A stretch of 64,000 bases of DNA from Pyxicephalus adspersus. Its lineage: Eukaryota; Chordata; Amphibia; Anura; Pyxicephalidae. Where the stretch lies: assembly GCF_032062135.1 (NCBI RefSeq), contig NC_092859.1:48179962-48243961 (forward strand), written 5' to 3'. Position 1 is the stretch's first letter. The number at the start of each line of letters is the position of its first letter. Below are positions 35,859-49,900 of this stretch, piece after piece. The notes under the pieces are model-generated. The model saw only the letters and a program-made list of their open reading frames with translations. It had not been told where the DNA came from and did not search any database. A program made the position numbers and the translations under genes.

Positions 35859-35912
35859 GATAAAACACCCATGCTAGGCATAAATGATAAAACACCCATG
35901 CTAGGCATAAAT
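35859..35912. repeat. Perfect 27-bp tandem duplication
   Basis: The 27-bp unit beginning GATAAAACACCCATGC is present twice with no mismatch, at 35859-35885 and 35886-35912. Identity suggests a recent event. Confidence 0.95.
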
Positions 35913-37839
35913 GTTGATGTGGATGTTATTATCAATCGAATGTACTATCTATTGAAATGTAGAATGTACTGCCTATCAAAAAAAATATTTGCACAGTTTA
36001 AGACTAGGTTTGGAAATAAGGTTAGTAGACTAGTGTAGGTGGAAACAAAGATAGTAATAATTGTCACTTGCTGAGTATGGAGCGATAAAATCTGCTGTTC
36101 CATACCTATCCTGAAAATTTGAATTAGACTGCACGGCACGACACTGACTAAACTAACTGACAAAACAGATGCCCTCCTGCCCAGCTACTTGTCACTCTAC
36201 TAGAATTCTAAACTCTGGTGCCTCTTTTTACTGTAAGAAATTTGTTTCTTTCATAATAGAATATGTGCAGAAAGCATGTAATTAAATGCCCCAGAAAGTT
36301 GGGGAGTTTTGAGCATTAGGGAATGCTTCTGATTTGATACAATGAAACAGTGGAGATGTATACCAAAAGCAATGGCACTGCTGTTTTCTTTTTTTATTGT
36401 GCTGATCTGTTTGATAAGACTGGCAAAGTGTTGTTAAAAAAAAGGATCACTGTGGTTTTAACATTTTCCTGCTGATAAAAAAAAAATCCTTTGAAGGCTA
36501 CGGAGTTTTTGCTTTGCTTCTCTGATCTGCTAATTTTTCCCATGGTGCCTGGTTGTTATGTGCACTGGAAATTCTGCTGTCAGAAAAAATGCGCATTTAA
36601 ATCCTGCTGCTGCTATTGCCCATAGTGCTTAGTCTTTCTATAGCCAGGAATTATATTGGAAGTACAGGCTTTAGCAAAACCTAGACTGCTATAATAGTTT
36701 CACCTTCTCCAGCATCAAGGGCACACTTTTTGTAAGTTCCTTTTTATTTTTCTCTAACAGCTACATTATTTTGCTTACAGTTCAAAATAGATTATAAATA
36801 ATTTTGTGATCTTTCTGAATTTTTTTTTATTGAAACCACAATATGAATCGAGGCTATCAGAGGCATTAGGCTGATGCTTGTGGAATGGGTGACCTGAAAT
36901 CTGCTCATAATTTTGAAAGAATGAGGGAGGCATGGCCTGGTCAGGGTTGTCTAAATACAGCTCCCTGTGGAGCTCCCGCTGTTCCCCTGAAATCCTCACC
37001 TGCCAGGCACTGGAATTTACCTAACACATGCAGGGGGGAATGCATGTAGACCCTGCAGGTGTTTATGACGTATCAAGATGGGATTGCTGTTTAAGCTTCT
37101 GAGAGTAAACACAGTCAGTCAGGCTTTGCCCAATAACACAGATGCACGAGACACTGTGGTAGTGTAGGTATTAGAAGGGGTAAAGGAAGCCCTGCAACAT
37201 GAATGAAGGGTGGCTGGATGATGCCTCTGCTACTCTCCTATTTGACAACACAAAAAGAGTTTCAGAGTTCTTTCTCTATTAGTCCTTGTTTTACTTGGAG
37301 CCTTCACCCCTCACCAAGCCCAGCAGCTGCCTGAGCCCACGTTACAGGGCATCCATCGGAACCACTTCAGTCACCCCCTGAACAGGCAGATTCTGGCATC
37401 CCAGAGAACGGAGATGGTACATCACTGGACTTGCCTACCACTTCTTCCTTCTCTCTATTCCCTCTTCTTCTTCTTGCTCTCATCTGAATTCATCTCTGTA
37501 ATAATTTTCCTATCCCTGGTATAGTGGCAATGGTTTTGGCTTCTTTAACTGTGCTCTTTTAATTTTAAAGTACAGCTCTACAATCTGATCTCCGCAGAAA
37601 ATGGGCACAAGTAGCTGCACCGCATCATAGAGGAAATTTAAATAATGACAAGGTTCCGAACCTCAGAAACTCATAAGATACCTAACAGTATACCACAACT
37701 GTGTGGCCAATTTTAAGTCCAAGTATCCTCTTTCCCTAAGGGACTTTTAAATTGCAATCTCACCACACTGTCCTTTTATATGCACCTAGCACAAATTAGG
37801 CTCGGTTTCTATTGGAGGTGCTTGCCCAGCTGGCCAAGG
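35913..37839. other. Intergenic, nothing recognised
   Basis: AT-rich with scattered GC-richer patches (36880-37450). No gene supported. Confidence 0.5.
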
Positions 37840-38270
37840 AGGGAAATCTTTGCTGGCAGGATATTTTAAACTGCTTCTAGAATTTGATCTAGAATTTGAC
37901 GTCTCTAGGTGCAAAGACATATCCCCATTGACCATTTTTGTGTGCACTACGCTGACTTCCCCGAAGCTTCCAAATACTCTGTTGGGAAAACAACCTTTTC
38001 TGATCATGTCCCAGTGCTTTTGCATATTACCCTGGTACACAACTCACCCGGATCCTGAGGCCTAATTACTTACTTTTGCAGGACACTTTAGTTGCAGATG
38101 ACCACACCACTAAATTCCCATTTTTTATTTTTTGGGAGATCCACAAAGTATTTACCAGGGATTTATTACCTGCTCCCTGTGTTTGGGGGAACGTCAAGGT
38201 TACGTTTGGCCAATTGTCACATTTCCTTTTATGAATATTGTTATGTTCTTACCTAACATATGTGTCCCAA
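37840..38270 (+). pseudogene. L1-type LINE remnant, endonuclease/RT junction
   Basis: At 37995-38037 the plus strand reads TFSDHVPVLLHITL, the conserved SDHxPV motif at the C-terminus of the L1 apurinic endonuclease domain. Downstream frames continue with segments resembling the linker to the reverse transcriptase, but stops and shifts are frequent. A T/A-rich stretch ending in two A runs at 39270-39310 could be the 3' tail of the same copy, which would make it internally deleted. Confidence 0.55.
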
Positions 38271-39566
38271 ATGTATCATAAGTCAAAGCGTGGCAGCCTT
38301 TCAACACAGACATTCATACCAATTCATATAGGAAATGTATCTACAACTAGTTGAAACTAACAGTAAAACCTCTTATTGGCAATACATCCAAGGGGATAGC
38401 ACATTGGATAAAGTCCTTTTCCTGCAATCCAATTAAAGCAAAATGGTACTTTTTCAGGAAGTACTGATCTGAGCATGTCTTTTGGAAAAAGAGGAAAGAA
38501 AGATGCACAAGGTGTAGAAATGCCCGTAGAAGCCACTGGATGGAGTTGATGAGGGGAAGTTGAAAATGTATCAAAATGCCTTTATAATGTCCATGAGGTA
38601 TGGTAAGTATGTCAATAAGAGTAGTGGAATGGTAGTTATACACTCCACCAGTGGGAATATACCTTTATTCCACAAAATAATATTATAACTGTCCAGGAAA
38701 CTGGGTCACGCTAAAGATATCTTTTATTTTTGCGGCTTAAATCAGGAGCTTTAAAATATTTGTTTTCTCTGCGTCCCCCTAGACCCCACTTTTCTACCCA
38801 GTCCTATAGGGTAGAAGCCATAAGACCTTACGTATTCTGATGCCATATGCCTCACCACTCATACCAGGAAAGGACAACAGTTGAGTCCCGTATAAAAAAT
38901 GTATGAGGGAGCCCAGGAGATGGTCCTAGTGGATCTTGACAGAAGTTACTATTTTATCTGATATACCTCTTCAGATGAGGATTCATCTAAAAACACTAAC
39001 AGACAAAAGAACAGGTGCTGGGGCTACTCATCGCTGGGTATTCTCCTTTCATCCTAACATACATATATCGAGGACCACATATTTGCTAAGTTCCTAACAT
39101 TCCTAACATTATTAATGTTTTAGAATACTGTAACACTAGATACCCTGCTGGAATTACCTCTCTTGGTCTATCTGTATAATGTTTGTGAATTTGGGGAGAG
39201 AGAGTTTTTCCTCCCATCCTCCTCTTCTGTATCATGTAAACTTTAGTTTGGTATTTGTCATGCCCTTTCCTTCTTAAAAAAAAAAAAAGAATGTCATAAA
39301 AAAAAAAACTCAAAACAAAGTAAAAAGTTGATTCCCTGTTGATTGAACCAATTTCACTCATCCCTATTCAATGCGAGATTCCTGCCTATCATGTGTTTAA
39401 AAAAACAGTTTGGAGTCCTACACCAAGCAGTTCTGTTCTTTTTGACCAGTGACATTATCCCCCACAGTTTTTTTATGATTGTAAAACACATATGTATATT
39501 TTTTCTTTAAGGCTGTTATAACAAAAAATGATTTCTATGGCAATAAAGGTCACACAAAAAATATGT
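38271..39566. other. Intergenic or internal part of the L1 remnant
   Basis: No ORF2 motif recognised here. Two A runs lie at 39276-39288 and 39299-39309. Confidence 0.4.
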
Positions 39567-39687
39567 GTGCCAGTATTTTATGAAGTTTGCAAGTAAAAAA
39601 AAAAATCAAATGTATATAAGAAATATTAGTGCCAGTCTTTTATGAACTTTACAAGTAAAAAAAATCAAATGTCTATAGGAAATATTA
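39567..39687. repeat. Approximately 60-bp tandem duplication
   Basis: Two adjacent copies (39567-39628 and 39629-39687) begin GTGCCAGT and end AAATATTA. They differ mainly in A-run length and a few bases. Confidence 0.9.
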
Positions 39688-39689
39688 GT

Positions 39690-42260
39690 CTATGGTTGTA
39701 CAAAAAAAAAGTACAAAAGAAAGAACAGTTTATTTTTGCTTTACATTCTCCCAAATGTTAAGCCTAAATATAAAGCTTCCATTTTATCAGTCTATCTGTA
39801 AACATTTGGGACACCAGCCCACCGTACCTGCTTTACAAGATTCCTTTTTGGTTAGAAATGCTCAAAATAAAAGCAATATTGTTTTTAAAGATATAATTCC
39901 AAGAAGGAAAACTTTCCAGAGTGTTATATGTCAGGCACAGTACAATACCTGAAAATCATTCTGAATATATTCATATGGTATATACACAAGAACAGTAGAT
40001 ATCAGCAGAATGATAAACCTAAGCTATGAAGATGACTGCACACCTAGGATCATATATACACATTAACCTCATTGTGTCTATATTTGTGCCATATTGCAGT
40101 GAATTAAATTTCTACATACATTCATGCTGTTTAAAAATAACTTGTCAGCATAGGAGTATGGGATGTAATTGCTGACCTGGATCATTATTCTTATTCTTCT
40201 TTCACTAACTAGTAAATATCAGACCTGCACTCTGCATGTGGAAATGTCATATAACTTAATATACATGTTTTTTCTGTTCCAAAACTTTCAGAAGGGTAAT
40301 TTTGGAATTTGAAAGGATTAAAACTCTCCAGAATTTGTAACCCTATGGGGAGATTTATCTTCATTATTGTTCCTGGTGGCCATTGGCCAAAAGTGATAGA
40401 ACCTTCAACATTTTTTCATTTGGGAATTTACATATAGCCAAATATACATATTCTATATGTGTTAACCAACATGCTAATATACTGATACAAGAGCTTTAGG
40501 TCTTTCTGAGATACTTAGTCAGTTAGCATATACAGTATATGTATATTTGGCTCTAGTAAAAAATTTTTATAAACATATCTAACAACTACGATCTACAAAA
40601 CTACGAACTAACATTCTACGAAACTTAACGAACATAGGTGTCTATTCATTTGGGATTAATGCACTGCATCTTTCTTTCGAGGCACCAAAACAGCTGAATG
40701 CTTTTTTTTGCCAATGACATCATGAAATGGTCACATGAGATTCAATGTGCCTTACAACACAGCAATTTTCCATTGTGTATAAATCCAAGTTGACCATGTT
40801 TGTAAAAGACAACACAAGATCACTTTTAATTTCTTTATTTATATGTTTAATTTCAAGAATTACACACTAGCCAACATTGTTATATATTTACATGCTGCAA
40901 CTGTCTGCAATAAATTCAAGAAAATATCTCTTATGCGCTAGTCATTTACAATCATATGTTTATGACCTTCTGCCATATAAGGCTGGCAGTCTTTTGTTTT
41001 ATATAAACACTAAATCAATACTTAGTAACCGTTATCTTTTTTTTGCATACCAAAACCATTAAAATAAATTATGTGCATATTAGAAAGGCTAAGATGCTAA
41101 CAATAAGGGCAATGATTGCTGTTACAATGAAGCTATATGGATGTAAATCAATTCCTTTCTTGATTCAGGTACTAACATATTTAGTTAACACAAATCTGTT
41201 CCTATTTAATGAAACAAAATCTGATTATTGTAGAAATTTTAATTGATGCCAAAATTAAAGCTGCCTGTGGATAGAACAGTAATTTTAGATTTAGTCTGCT
41301 AATAAATGTTCTGTGTATACTTGAGACATGAGGTCAACATATATTCCCTGGTAAAAAAAAATGTAGAATGGATAATGAGGTCTTTCGTGTGCCCCATTGG
41401 TTCCTTTTTTATTATTTATTAAGGAAGTAGAAGATGTTGACTTTGCTGGGGAATATTTATTTAGTTTACCGAATGTGGTAAAAATTCACTTTGCAAAAAG
41501 GTGAACATCTTATCGCTGCTAAAGTATAGCTATCAGTCGTGTTATATATTGGACTACAAAGGAGGTATACCAGATGGATCAGCCTGTCCGTGTCCGTATG
41601 AGCAGCATAAACAATTCTAAACTTCCATAAAGTACAATAAATGATAAAGTGAATGTGTTTGCTAGACTAGAAGATAGGTACATACAAAGCCTATAATGTA
41701 TTCCAAGATGGAAGGAAAAATTATACTGGAAATACACCTTATGACCTGTACTTTATACCTTTTTAAATTGCTTTTAACGTGTTTTATATAAAAGTATTGT
41801 ATGGAAGCACTTCTATAGTTAAAGAATAATTCAGTATTGCTTGACATTCATATTAAGATGTTTTTGGACTTGATTGGGTGGGTTCCAAACCTACATAGGG
41901 AATCATTTCTTTGATCACATTCTACATTTTGGACATGTGTGCTGTGATTTCAAATATACATAGCTTCATTGGGTTTATATATGACCAAATAGTCAAAAAC
42001 AGTGGCCATTTTTGACAAAGATTTAGGGCTGATTTTATTGGTTTTAGATATTGTGACCTAGTATGTACATAGTATTTAGGTTTGAGCCTCTTATCATACT
42101 TTGGTAACTTGGAGATCATACAGGTAGCATACAAGGAGCAGAGCCAAACTTAGTAGTACTTAATCAATGTAGATAACCAGTTCACCCCACTGCCCGTTGT
42201 CTGTAATCGTATTATTTAATATGGATTTCTTGCTGTCTTTCGTAAAAAAACAAAAAAAAA
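39690..42260. other. Intergenic, nothing recognised except one short repeat
   Basis: AT-rich. The GTGGTAAAAATTCACTTTGC site lies at 41475-41494. No gene. Confidence 0.5.
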
Positions 42261-42261
42261 C

Positions 42262-42396
42262 AAATGCCAGCACTCAGAAGTTTATCCCAGCCACTAGTCA
42301 GGATTAAAGAAAGTCCTTCTCCTGACCCACTCAGGGGCGCAGCAGCCAGAGCGGCAGACCAGCAAAATTTTCTCCGCGGACCACCAGTTGGCGGCT
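42262..42396 (-). mobile_element. hAT-like fragment, relative of 59200-59470
   Basis: On the minus strand, CGCCAACTGGTGGTCCGCGG, AAATTTTGCTGGTCTGC, GCTCTGGCTGCTGCGCCCC and TGAGTGGG run in the same order as the related segments at 59203-59290. The element end on the left is not clear. Confidence 0.55.
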
Positions 42397-42399
42397 GCT

Positions 42400-45147
42400 G
42401 CTCTATTGTATACTCGGTGACTAGCACAGTGACTAGGTTCCTACTCAGACTGTTGGTATACAATGATAAAGAAGAAATTATGGTGTACTCAATCAACAGG
42501 GCAAAGATAAAAGAAAGTGGCTTCATGTAAATTGAGCTGGGTACTTATTTTTGGATATATTGATATTGTCTCTCATTTACATTGATAAAAACTATTTTTA
42601 CTGACTGAGGTCATCCAGGAAAATGTATTATGTATTATGGAAGCTGAAGATAAAGTAAATATATTTTTACTGGCTGCTCTCTTACAGATTGTTAAACAAT
42701 CTCAAAGCATACCTCAATGGCATGATCAGCTTTTGGATATAGGCAGGAAATATTTAGCTCTTGCACCAAACCAGCAAGTTCCCAGATTTAAGAAAGTAAA
42801 ATCACAAAAAACATTTCCCAAATTCTCAGGCCTATTACCTGCATTTTAATAAATGAGTTGACCCTATAAAAGACAAATGAATGACATTTGCCCTGTGCAC
42901 TTTGTTTCTTTAATATATTTAGTCTAACAGATAAACCTCTACCTCAGAAAATTTGTAATACAATTTCAAGGCTTATGAAATACTAAATGTATATTGACCT
43001 ATAACCAATCCTAAAAACATAGTCATTAAAAATGTGAAATATTTTAGCCTGAGCTGTGGTTGTGTATTTATCAAATGCTTAATTATATTGCTTTTAAGCC
43101 CTTTAAACTGTTAGTTCTTAATTTTATTTTATTATAATAATAAGTAAATGAAAATAAGTAATAAGTAAAAGCAATAAATCAAAAAATAAAAGCTAAATAT
43201 TGGAAATGTTTTACATCCATACATGATTTAATTACAGTAAAAATGATATACAATGTGTGATGATTCATAAGGATAATATAACACACATCACGTTATTATG
43301 ATGTTGTAAACATGCAAAAAAATTTTTTAAAGAAGTTGTTAAAAAATCATAAGAATAAAAAATTTCCATCCTATGTAACCATAAATCTTCATGTATATTC
43401 ACTATATTTTTTATATCTTGTCAATTGATTGATCAAATCAAAAAATATTTTTGATCTTAAGGAATAATTTAAAAAGGCTGCAAACTAATATCTGGTTTTA
43501 GGAATATTGTTGTAACAATCTCTCTGCATGGTTTCCACTGTGGAAATTTAAATGTTTTCCCCCTTATCAAGAATGCTGTGATGGAGTTCACCTGGAACAA
43601 AAAATAGTCACCTAATGCATAAATGATAAACTATGAAGGTTGCACAGTTTTCAAGGATGTTCACATTTCTATAATATTCATAGTACTTATGGAAATTTAA
43701 CAGAGCCCCAGGGGCCCTGGAGTTCCTTCAAGCTTAAAAAGAGAAGGATCAAAATGCATTATTTCGAAAGACAAAATTATTAGGGCACTCCAGCTTCCAT
43801 GCCAGTAAATTAGGCAGCAATCAAGGTGAATTCAGCAACCTGAGAATTGTTAGTCTTTATTGATGCTTGAGTTCCCCAGAAGGTTTTATTGCTGCTCTAG
43901 AGGAATTGTTATAAAGCATCCCCATGCAACAGCTGCAGGTAATGTGAAAACGTATATATAGCTATGTAGGAATAGGTAATAAAGGTATAGGATACAAATT
44001 TGAAATTATATTTCACCAAGCCTAATGTCTAAAAGAAGAAGGTTGACATTGATGACATGACTTGTGGCTTCCAAACCATTTGACACAAGTGGGATTGTGG
44101 GACCAACTTCATTTATGTAGTGGTGTTAACAGCACATGCTATTACCATTAGGAAAAACATTTTTGAGCATACATCTCCTTGTGCCAAACATCACCCCGAT
44201 GAAAAAGTTAATCCCGGGCAATCCACATGTTTTACTTGTAACAATATATAGCTTATGTTTTAGTTTTGAGAGTGAGAAGGTACTCAAGTGGTTTTAAGTG
44301 CTGATAATAATGTTAGTTTAGTGTTGATATTAATACATCTTCTACACATTTAGGTTTAGTAAGACATTAAGAGCAATGTGTAAAGTGTAGTAACCAAGAA
44401 AGAGAATCAGTAATCATGTTGCATCGGTCTGACTGCTACGACATCAATAAATGATATATGATTGTTTTATATATCATCATCTGTACTTTGCAAATCATCA
44501 AATATCCTTCTACTGCTTTATGTTGAAAACCTATTGTCCCTTACTATGTAAGCATGTTGTGTCTTGGTAGTATATGTCAGGATCATTTCATGGAAGTTGA
44601 CAGCACAACCTAAAACTATGTTGGTTGAGTGGGCATGAAAGACTGGATTTTCACTCTTGGCAGACTACATCTTGAATTGACCCAAAGTGCCAGCTAGAAT
44701 TGAGGAAGTGTATCTATTATTTAGACATCTAGGGATAGGTATATTGTACACTAAAATATATCACTTCCAGAGTAATATGATGCAAATATGAACTTTTCAG
44801 CCAGCAAATGGCTGAATTCTATTTTATTTATTTACATCTGTTTTATTCAAAGAAGCTTATGAACCAAAGTTAAACTTGGCCAAGAAAAATCTACTAAATA
44901 ATATATAATAAAATACTAAATAGTATAACATATATTGACCTTGTATTGAGGCACATCTCTTTTTTTCTATTGAGCTCAATCTTTCTCAAACTGCCCAGCA
45001 ACCACTAGCTGGTATACAAAGTATTCCTTGTAGATTTAATAAATGTTGATTTATCTGTTTCATAGTCTACAACTTTAACAAAAAGTTACAAAACAAAACC
45101 AAAAAAGATTTTTAAATGTGTTACAAATCTTACATTGATACTGGGAT

Positions 45148-45193
<46 letters not shown>

Positions 45194-46999
45194 TGTTTGT
45201 CAAAGTCTTCATCATTTGAATAAACAAAACCTTTCCTTGAACTGGGGTTACCTATTCACCACAAAGGTAATTTGTAAAGAAAAAGCAAATTTACTTTGGG
45301 TGGTTGGAGCAGCTCTTCTTCTAACTGACTTTGCAGGCATTGAGGTATGTCTTCACTTACAAGGTAGAGCTACGGATCCTACATTATAGGGGATGACATC
45401 AGTGCCTGGGCACACAGAACAGCTTATGTAGGAGAAAGTAGTGGACCCGTCACACAGAGCCTGCAGGAGGAAGTTGATTGGATAAGCACATTTATCTTTA
45501 TATTCCTCAGGATCTAAAGAATCATTTAACTTTTGAAGTGGGGTAGACCCATTGCAAGGTAAGCTTTTTTATTCTTGGTGATAGCCTTTAAATAAAGAAG
45601 TCACAAATGAAATTGTACAGTTGTTTTACAGTGCACAGTGTGTACATTCAAAAGCAGTTAAACAGGATGGAAATATTTTATTTTCATAATTTGTTGTTTC
45701 TACCCATTGACATACATGACATAAATTTCAGACCAGCTTTCATAAACTGTTAAAACAGTTTCTTACAAAGATAGATTATACCCACTTAGAATGTCCTCTT
45801 CATTACCTCTCAGGGAAAAAAAATGAAAAACATGCAAGCTGAATGGTAATTTTGTTACTAAAACAAAGCATTCTTATATGCAGACTAGACATAGGTGAGT
45901 ACACAAAGCCATTGTCAAATAAAATATAGCACTTTTCGTTATTTACACGTAAGCTACAACACTTTAACTGAACTTTATCATTTTTGCCTTGCCATTAAGT
46001 AGAAATTAGAATTTAAAAATGTCTTAAGAAATTCTTTATCTTATTTACAAATGGTTAGCTATAATGGATGCTCACATCATATGACCTATGTACAGGTATA
46101 GCAAAATGTAAAGCATCACTACAATTACAGTGAAGTATTATATACAACACTTTAACCTAATTTCTAAAAATCATCGTATTTTTGCTTCTCTTGGTAGTTT
46201 AAGAAGTTGTATGTATTGTTTATTTCACTGATTATCAGCATTGATATAAAAAATAGGAAAGAGACAAGCAATGTAAAGATTAGTCTAATGGACAATGGAG
46301 AGGGTTTCCTAAATTACTATTATACATTGTATTGTTTTGTATTTAAAGGGGTTGTGTTAGGCAGTTTCAATATGTGACATCTGCTGACACAAAGTGTAAG
46401 ATAGGAGTAAAAAGGGGGATACTGATGCACTGGTAAGAACATAAAATTGTTCTTTATTGGTTAATATATACGACATTGCCCTGATATTCACAGTAGCTTT
46501 GGAAACATCAAACATCAGCAGCCAACATGTAAGTTGTTATAATCACATCCCTAAAAATACTCCTAAAATACCAATGGGCCTTTTTGTGACTCATTTCTCT
46601 ATTAAAATGTCTACGTCTTATGTAGCCTTCCCTTTCTCTCTACATGCATTTGTTGCATTGTATCGTTGCCGGCTATGAGAATTAGCTAGAAATAAGCACC
46701 ATGTTTGACATGTATTGAAAGCACTATAAACATTGATTTAGAAATGCTGCTGGGAAAAACACCCTGCATTAATTTAGCAATTTACTAAACATCGTTTCAT
46801 ATTTTGCCTACACAACCCCCTTAATTGTACAGTCTAGAATGCCCAATCTACAAGATACAACCATAAGGATTCTTTAATCAGTTACAAGAAACTGAAGAAA
46901 GTGTTCTTATTTATTGAACCATAAAAAATTGGTATTAGCTTATTCCTTTGATCATCCACCACTCACATACACATACATGATTTGATATATTTATTTATA
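42400..46999. other. Repeat-poor intergenic or distal 3' UTR
   Basis: AT-rich with a TA microsatellite at 45150-45190. The stretch at 45340-45560 is GC-richer (GATGACATCAGTGCCTGG, CAGAGCCTGCAGGAGG) and may be an old repeat. Whether the gabrb2 transcript reaches this far cannot be told. Confidence 0.45.
45150..45190. repeat. TA microsatellite
   Basis: About 20 uninterrupted TA units. Confidence 0.95.
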
Positions 47000-49900
47000 T
47001 TGATCACCTAGCTACAATTCAAGTACTGGAAACTTAACTGAGATGTGAGTCTGGATTCTATACCCCTTCTAGAATGGGGTGTAAATAAATCATGATTGGA
47101 CAATGTGATTCCTGTATTTTGCAGTTGGTCAATTTGCTTCTACATAGTTTGTGCTTTTTTTTATATAAATTAAATAAATGCGTCTTATTTATATATCAAT
47201 GTAAAAATGTTCTAGAATTATATAACCTCTTTACATACATTTATATATCTATATATATATATATTTAAGAATGAGAAAGGATTGTATCTATAGACATTGT
47301 AAAATAAATTACCCAATAATACCCTGCATTTGTTTTTATGAATATAAACAGAACATTCTTCATGGATTCTTCACAGACACTTAATGCATGAGTTCTTTAG
47401 ATCTGGAAATGCATACTATCATACCTGCTAGCAGTCATTTACAACATGTATTTACAAACAAGTCTCTTTAAAGCTGTACCATAAAATAGTCCATAGTTAA
47501 ACTTTACATTTGGAAAGGTCATCAGCACATTGCTCTGCAATATGTTGCAAACCCACCAATATACTCTGAAAAAAGTATTAAGCTCTGCTTCTGACCTCTA
47601 AACATTCAAAAACACCTTATTTGCTGGATTATCGTCTTGCCTAACATTATTTGTTAGCAATAAAGTTCAACATTGCATTTTGGTAATGCATTCTGTTTTG
47701 CCTGAATGTTAAGGAAAAACATGTTTTTGTTTCCTTTATAATATGGCTGTTTCTGAATGTCATTACTTAGATTGGCCGAGCTCTTTATACAAAGAACAAA
47801 GTAGCCTCAAGTAATTCTGAATGAAATTGTCCCTATTCTCAATGGAACTGCACTCCTTTGATGTTCATATGGACATTGCGGCCTAGATTATTAAAAGAGA
47901 GAAATATATTTTAAGGTCTGCTATATTTCGTCCTATTGCTACAAAAATAGATTTTTTTTTTTTTAACTTGTCGTTATCCTCAGAGTTTATTTTGAAAGGT
48001 GGAAAAAATCAATGTTACACTTTAAACTGAATCAACCAATCAGAATACATTATGTCGTGTTCAAAAATAAGTCTTAGATCAGTTTTCTAACAGTAACATT
48101 GCTAAATGCAGCATGTGATTGAATAGGCACTGTTGATAATTAATGAATTGTATACATAACTGGAAATTCCTATTTGTATACAGAAATCTATAGCTAGATT
48201 ACAGTATTTTATGCTAAAATACAGTAGTATTAATTTAGATTTTTGTCTATAAAATATTCTTTTTTTACCCACTAGGATTAGTATTTTAGTAGATTAGTGT
48301 AGAAAGTATCTAAGAAAATTGGCAACTTTTCTCTAAGTACTTTTAAAAAAAGGGAAATGGAAAATCTTGTGAAAAAAGGAGGGCAAAATATATATACATT
48401 TAGTGCAGTGGAGGGCAGCCTGGCTTAGCTGCAACAAAGCAAAATGTGTTCACCCTACTCCCTTATACTAAATTCTGAGAATTGCCAGTCATACCAATAT
48501 TTTTGCATTGTTGTAATAATAGTAATTATTGTAATAAATAATATTTATAATAGTTAAATATTATGTATATTTAGACCAATGAGCAAATAAAATAAAGTGT
48601 TGACCAAGAGGTGATTTTTCAACAGGCCCAGCATCCATGTATAAATGACCTTTTCTATCATTCGTTCGTTCACGCTATTCACTATCACTTAACATAAAAG
48701 TATCCCATGTTGCAATTTAGTAACAGGTTTCAGTAAGACATTTTAATTTGATACGGTAACAGAAATAATAGCAGACCCTACTTAATTTTCTTTTTCTTTT
48801 ATTATAACTAAGCTCAGGGTAAAAGGAGTTAGCCTGTAAGCAGGAAGCATGTATAAGGTGATTCTGAATCATGCAGAAGGATGTCCTACTATGCTGCCCT
48901 TTTAACTTGTAACTTTTGGTACCCTATGCACAGAGCCCTCTAATAATGCTAGCATGCAATATGTAAGGAGCTGATACAGTCCCTTATCTCAAAAAGCAGG
49001 CAAAGCTGATAAATGTGGCACTTGGTTAAGGAAGCAGATTGGCTACAATGTGTACATTCTATTCATGAGTTTACATTCTGTATATTTCCTATGGTAATTC
49101 TAAATCCACATTCTAGTGTTCAGTGTATTCATGCTTTCCATGACAATATGATCCACAAGCACAATAAAATATAAATCAGCATCTCATGGTTGTGAATTAA
49201 GTTGACTATGAACTCTACAATTTTCAGGTTACCTTTAGAATACCATGACCAAGACTAGCAATTACCACATATATGCTGCATTTTATTTTCTATTAAAATT
49301 ATTTAACATATAATTTATAAAGAATTTTTGATCAAATGGCAAAAACAAAAATACCAAAATTATAATTTCTCTAGGCATAGAGAATATTTTCAGAAATGTA
49401 TACATTTTTGTTTTAAAGAATGTGTCAACCCTAACAACATTTCTTATTTGCTCCTTTTTGCTCTGCTAAATATTCCATTCTGAAAAGCTTTTAGTTATAT
49501 CTGTTCAAACAGTGCACAAAATAACCATGATGGTTTCGGAAAATTAAGAGCAATGCTATGGGCTGTGAGCATTTCCTGTGTCATCTTAAGGAGCCCTATC
49601 AGCTTTCTCAGTTCTAATCTTGGAATACAGAACAATTACTCTCTATATTGTAGTGATAAGTTGAGGACAAACAATTCCGTTAAAATTTTAGTTCACCAAA
49701 TCCTGCATATTTTCAGCTTAGAATGGGAAATAAATAAAGTTAGTTTTGTTGTTCTTGTAGGGTTTACAAAGGGATACAACATGCAGGCATGTTTTTTTTT
49801 TTTTTTTTTTTTTTTTACATACACTTTAAAGAAGGATTGCCTTTTAATTATTTACACGAAGTGCTATAGGAATGTCTATTGAATACTAGGTTGACTTTAA

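Noticed and set aside
35859..35912. Direct repeats considered as a CRISPR-like array
   Set aside because: Two abutting units with no spacers in a vertebrate intergenic region; this is a tandem duplication.
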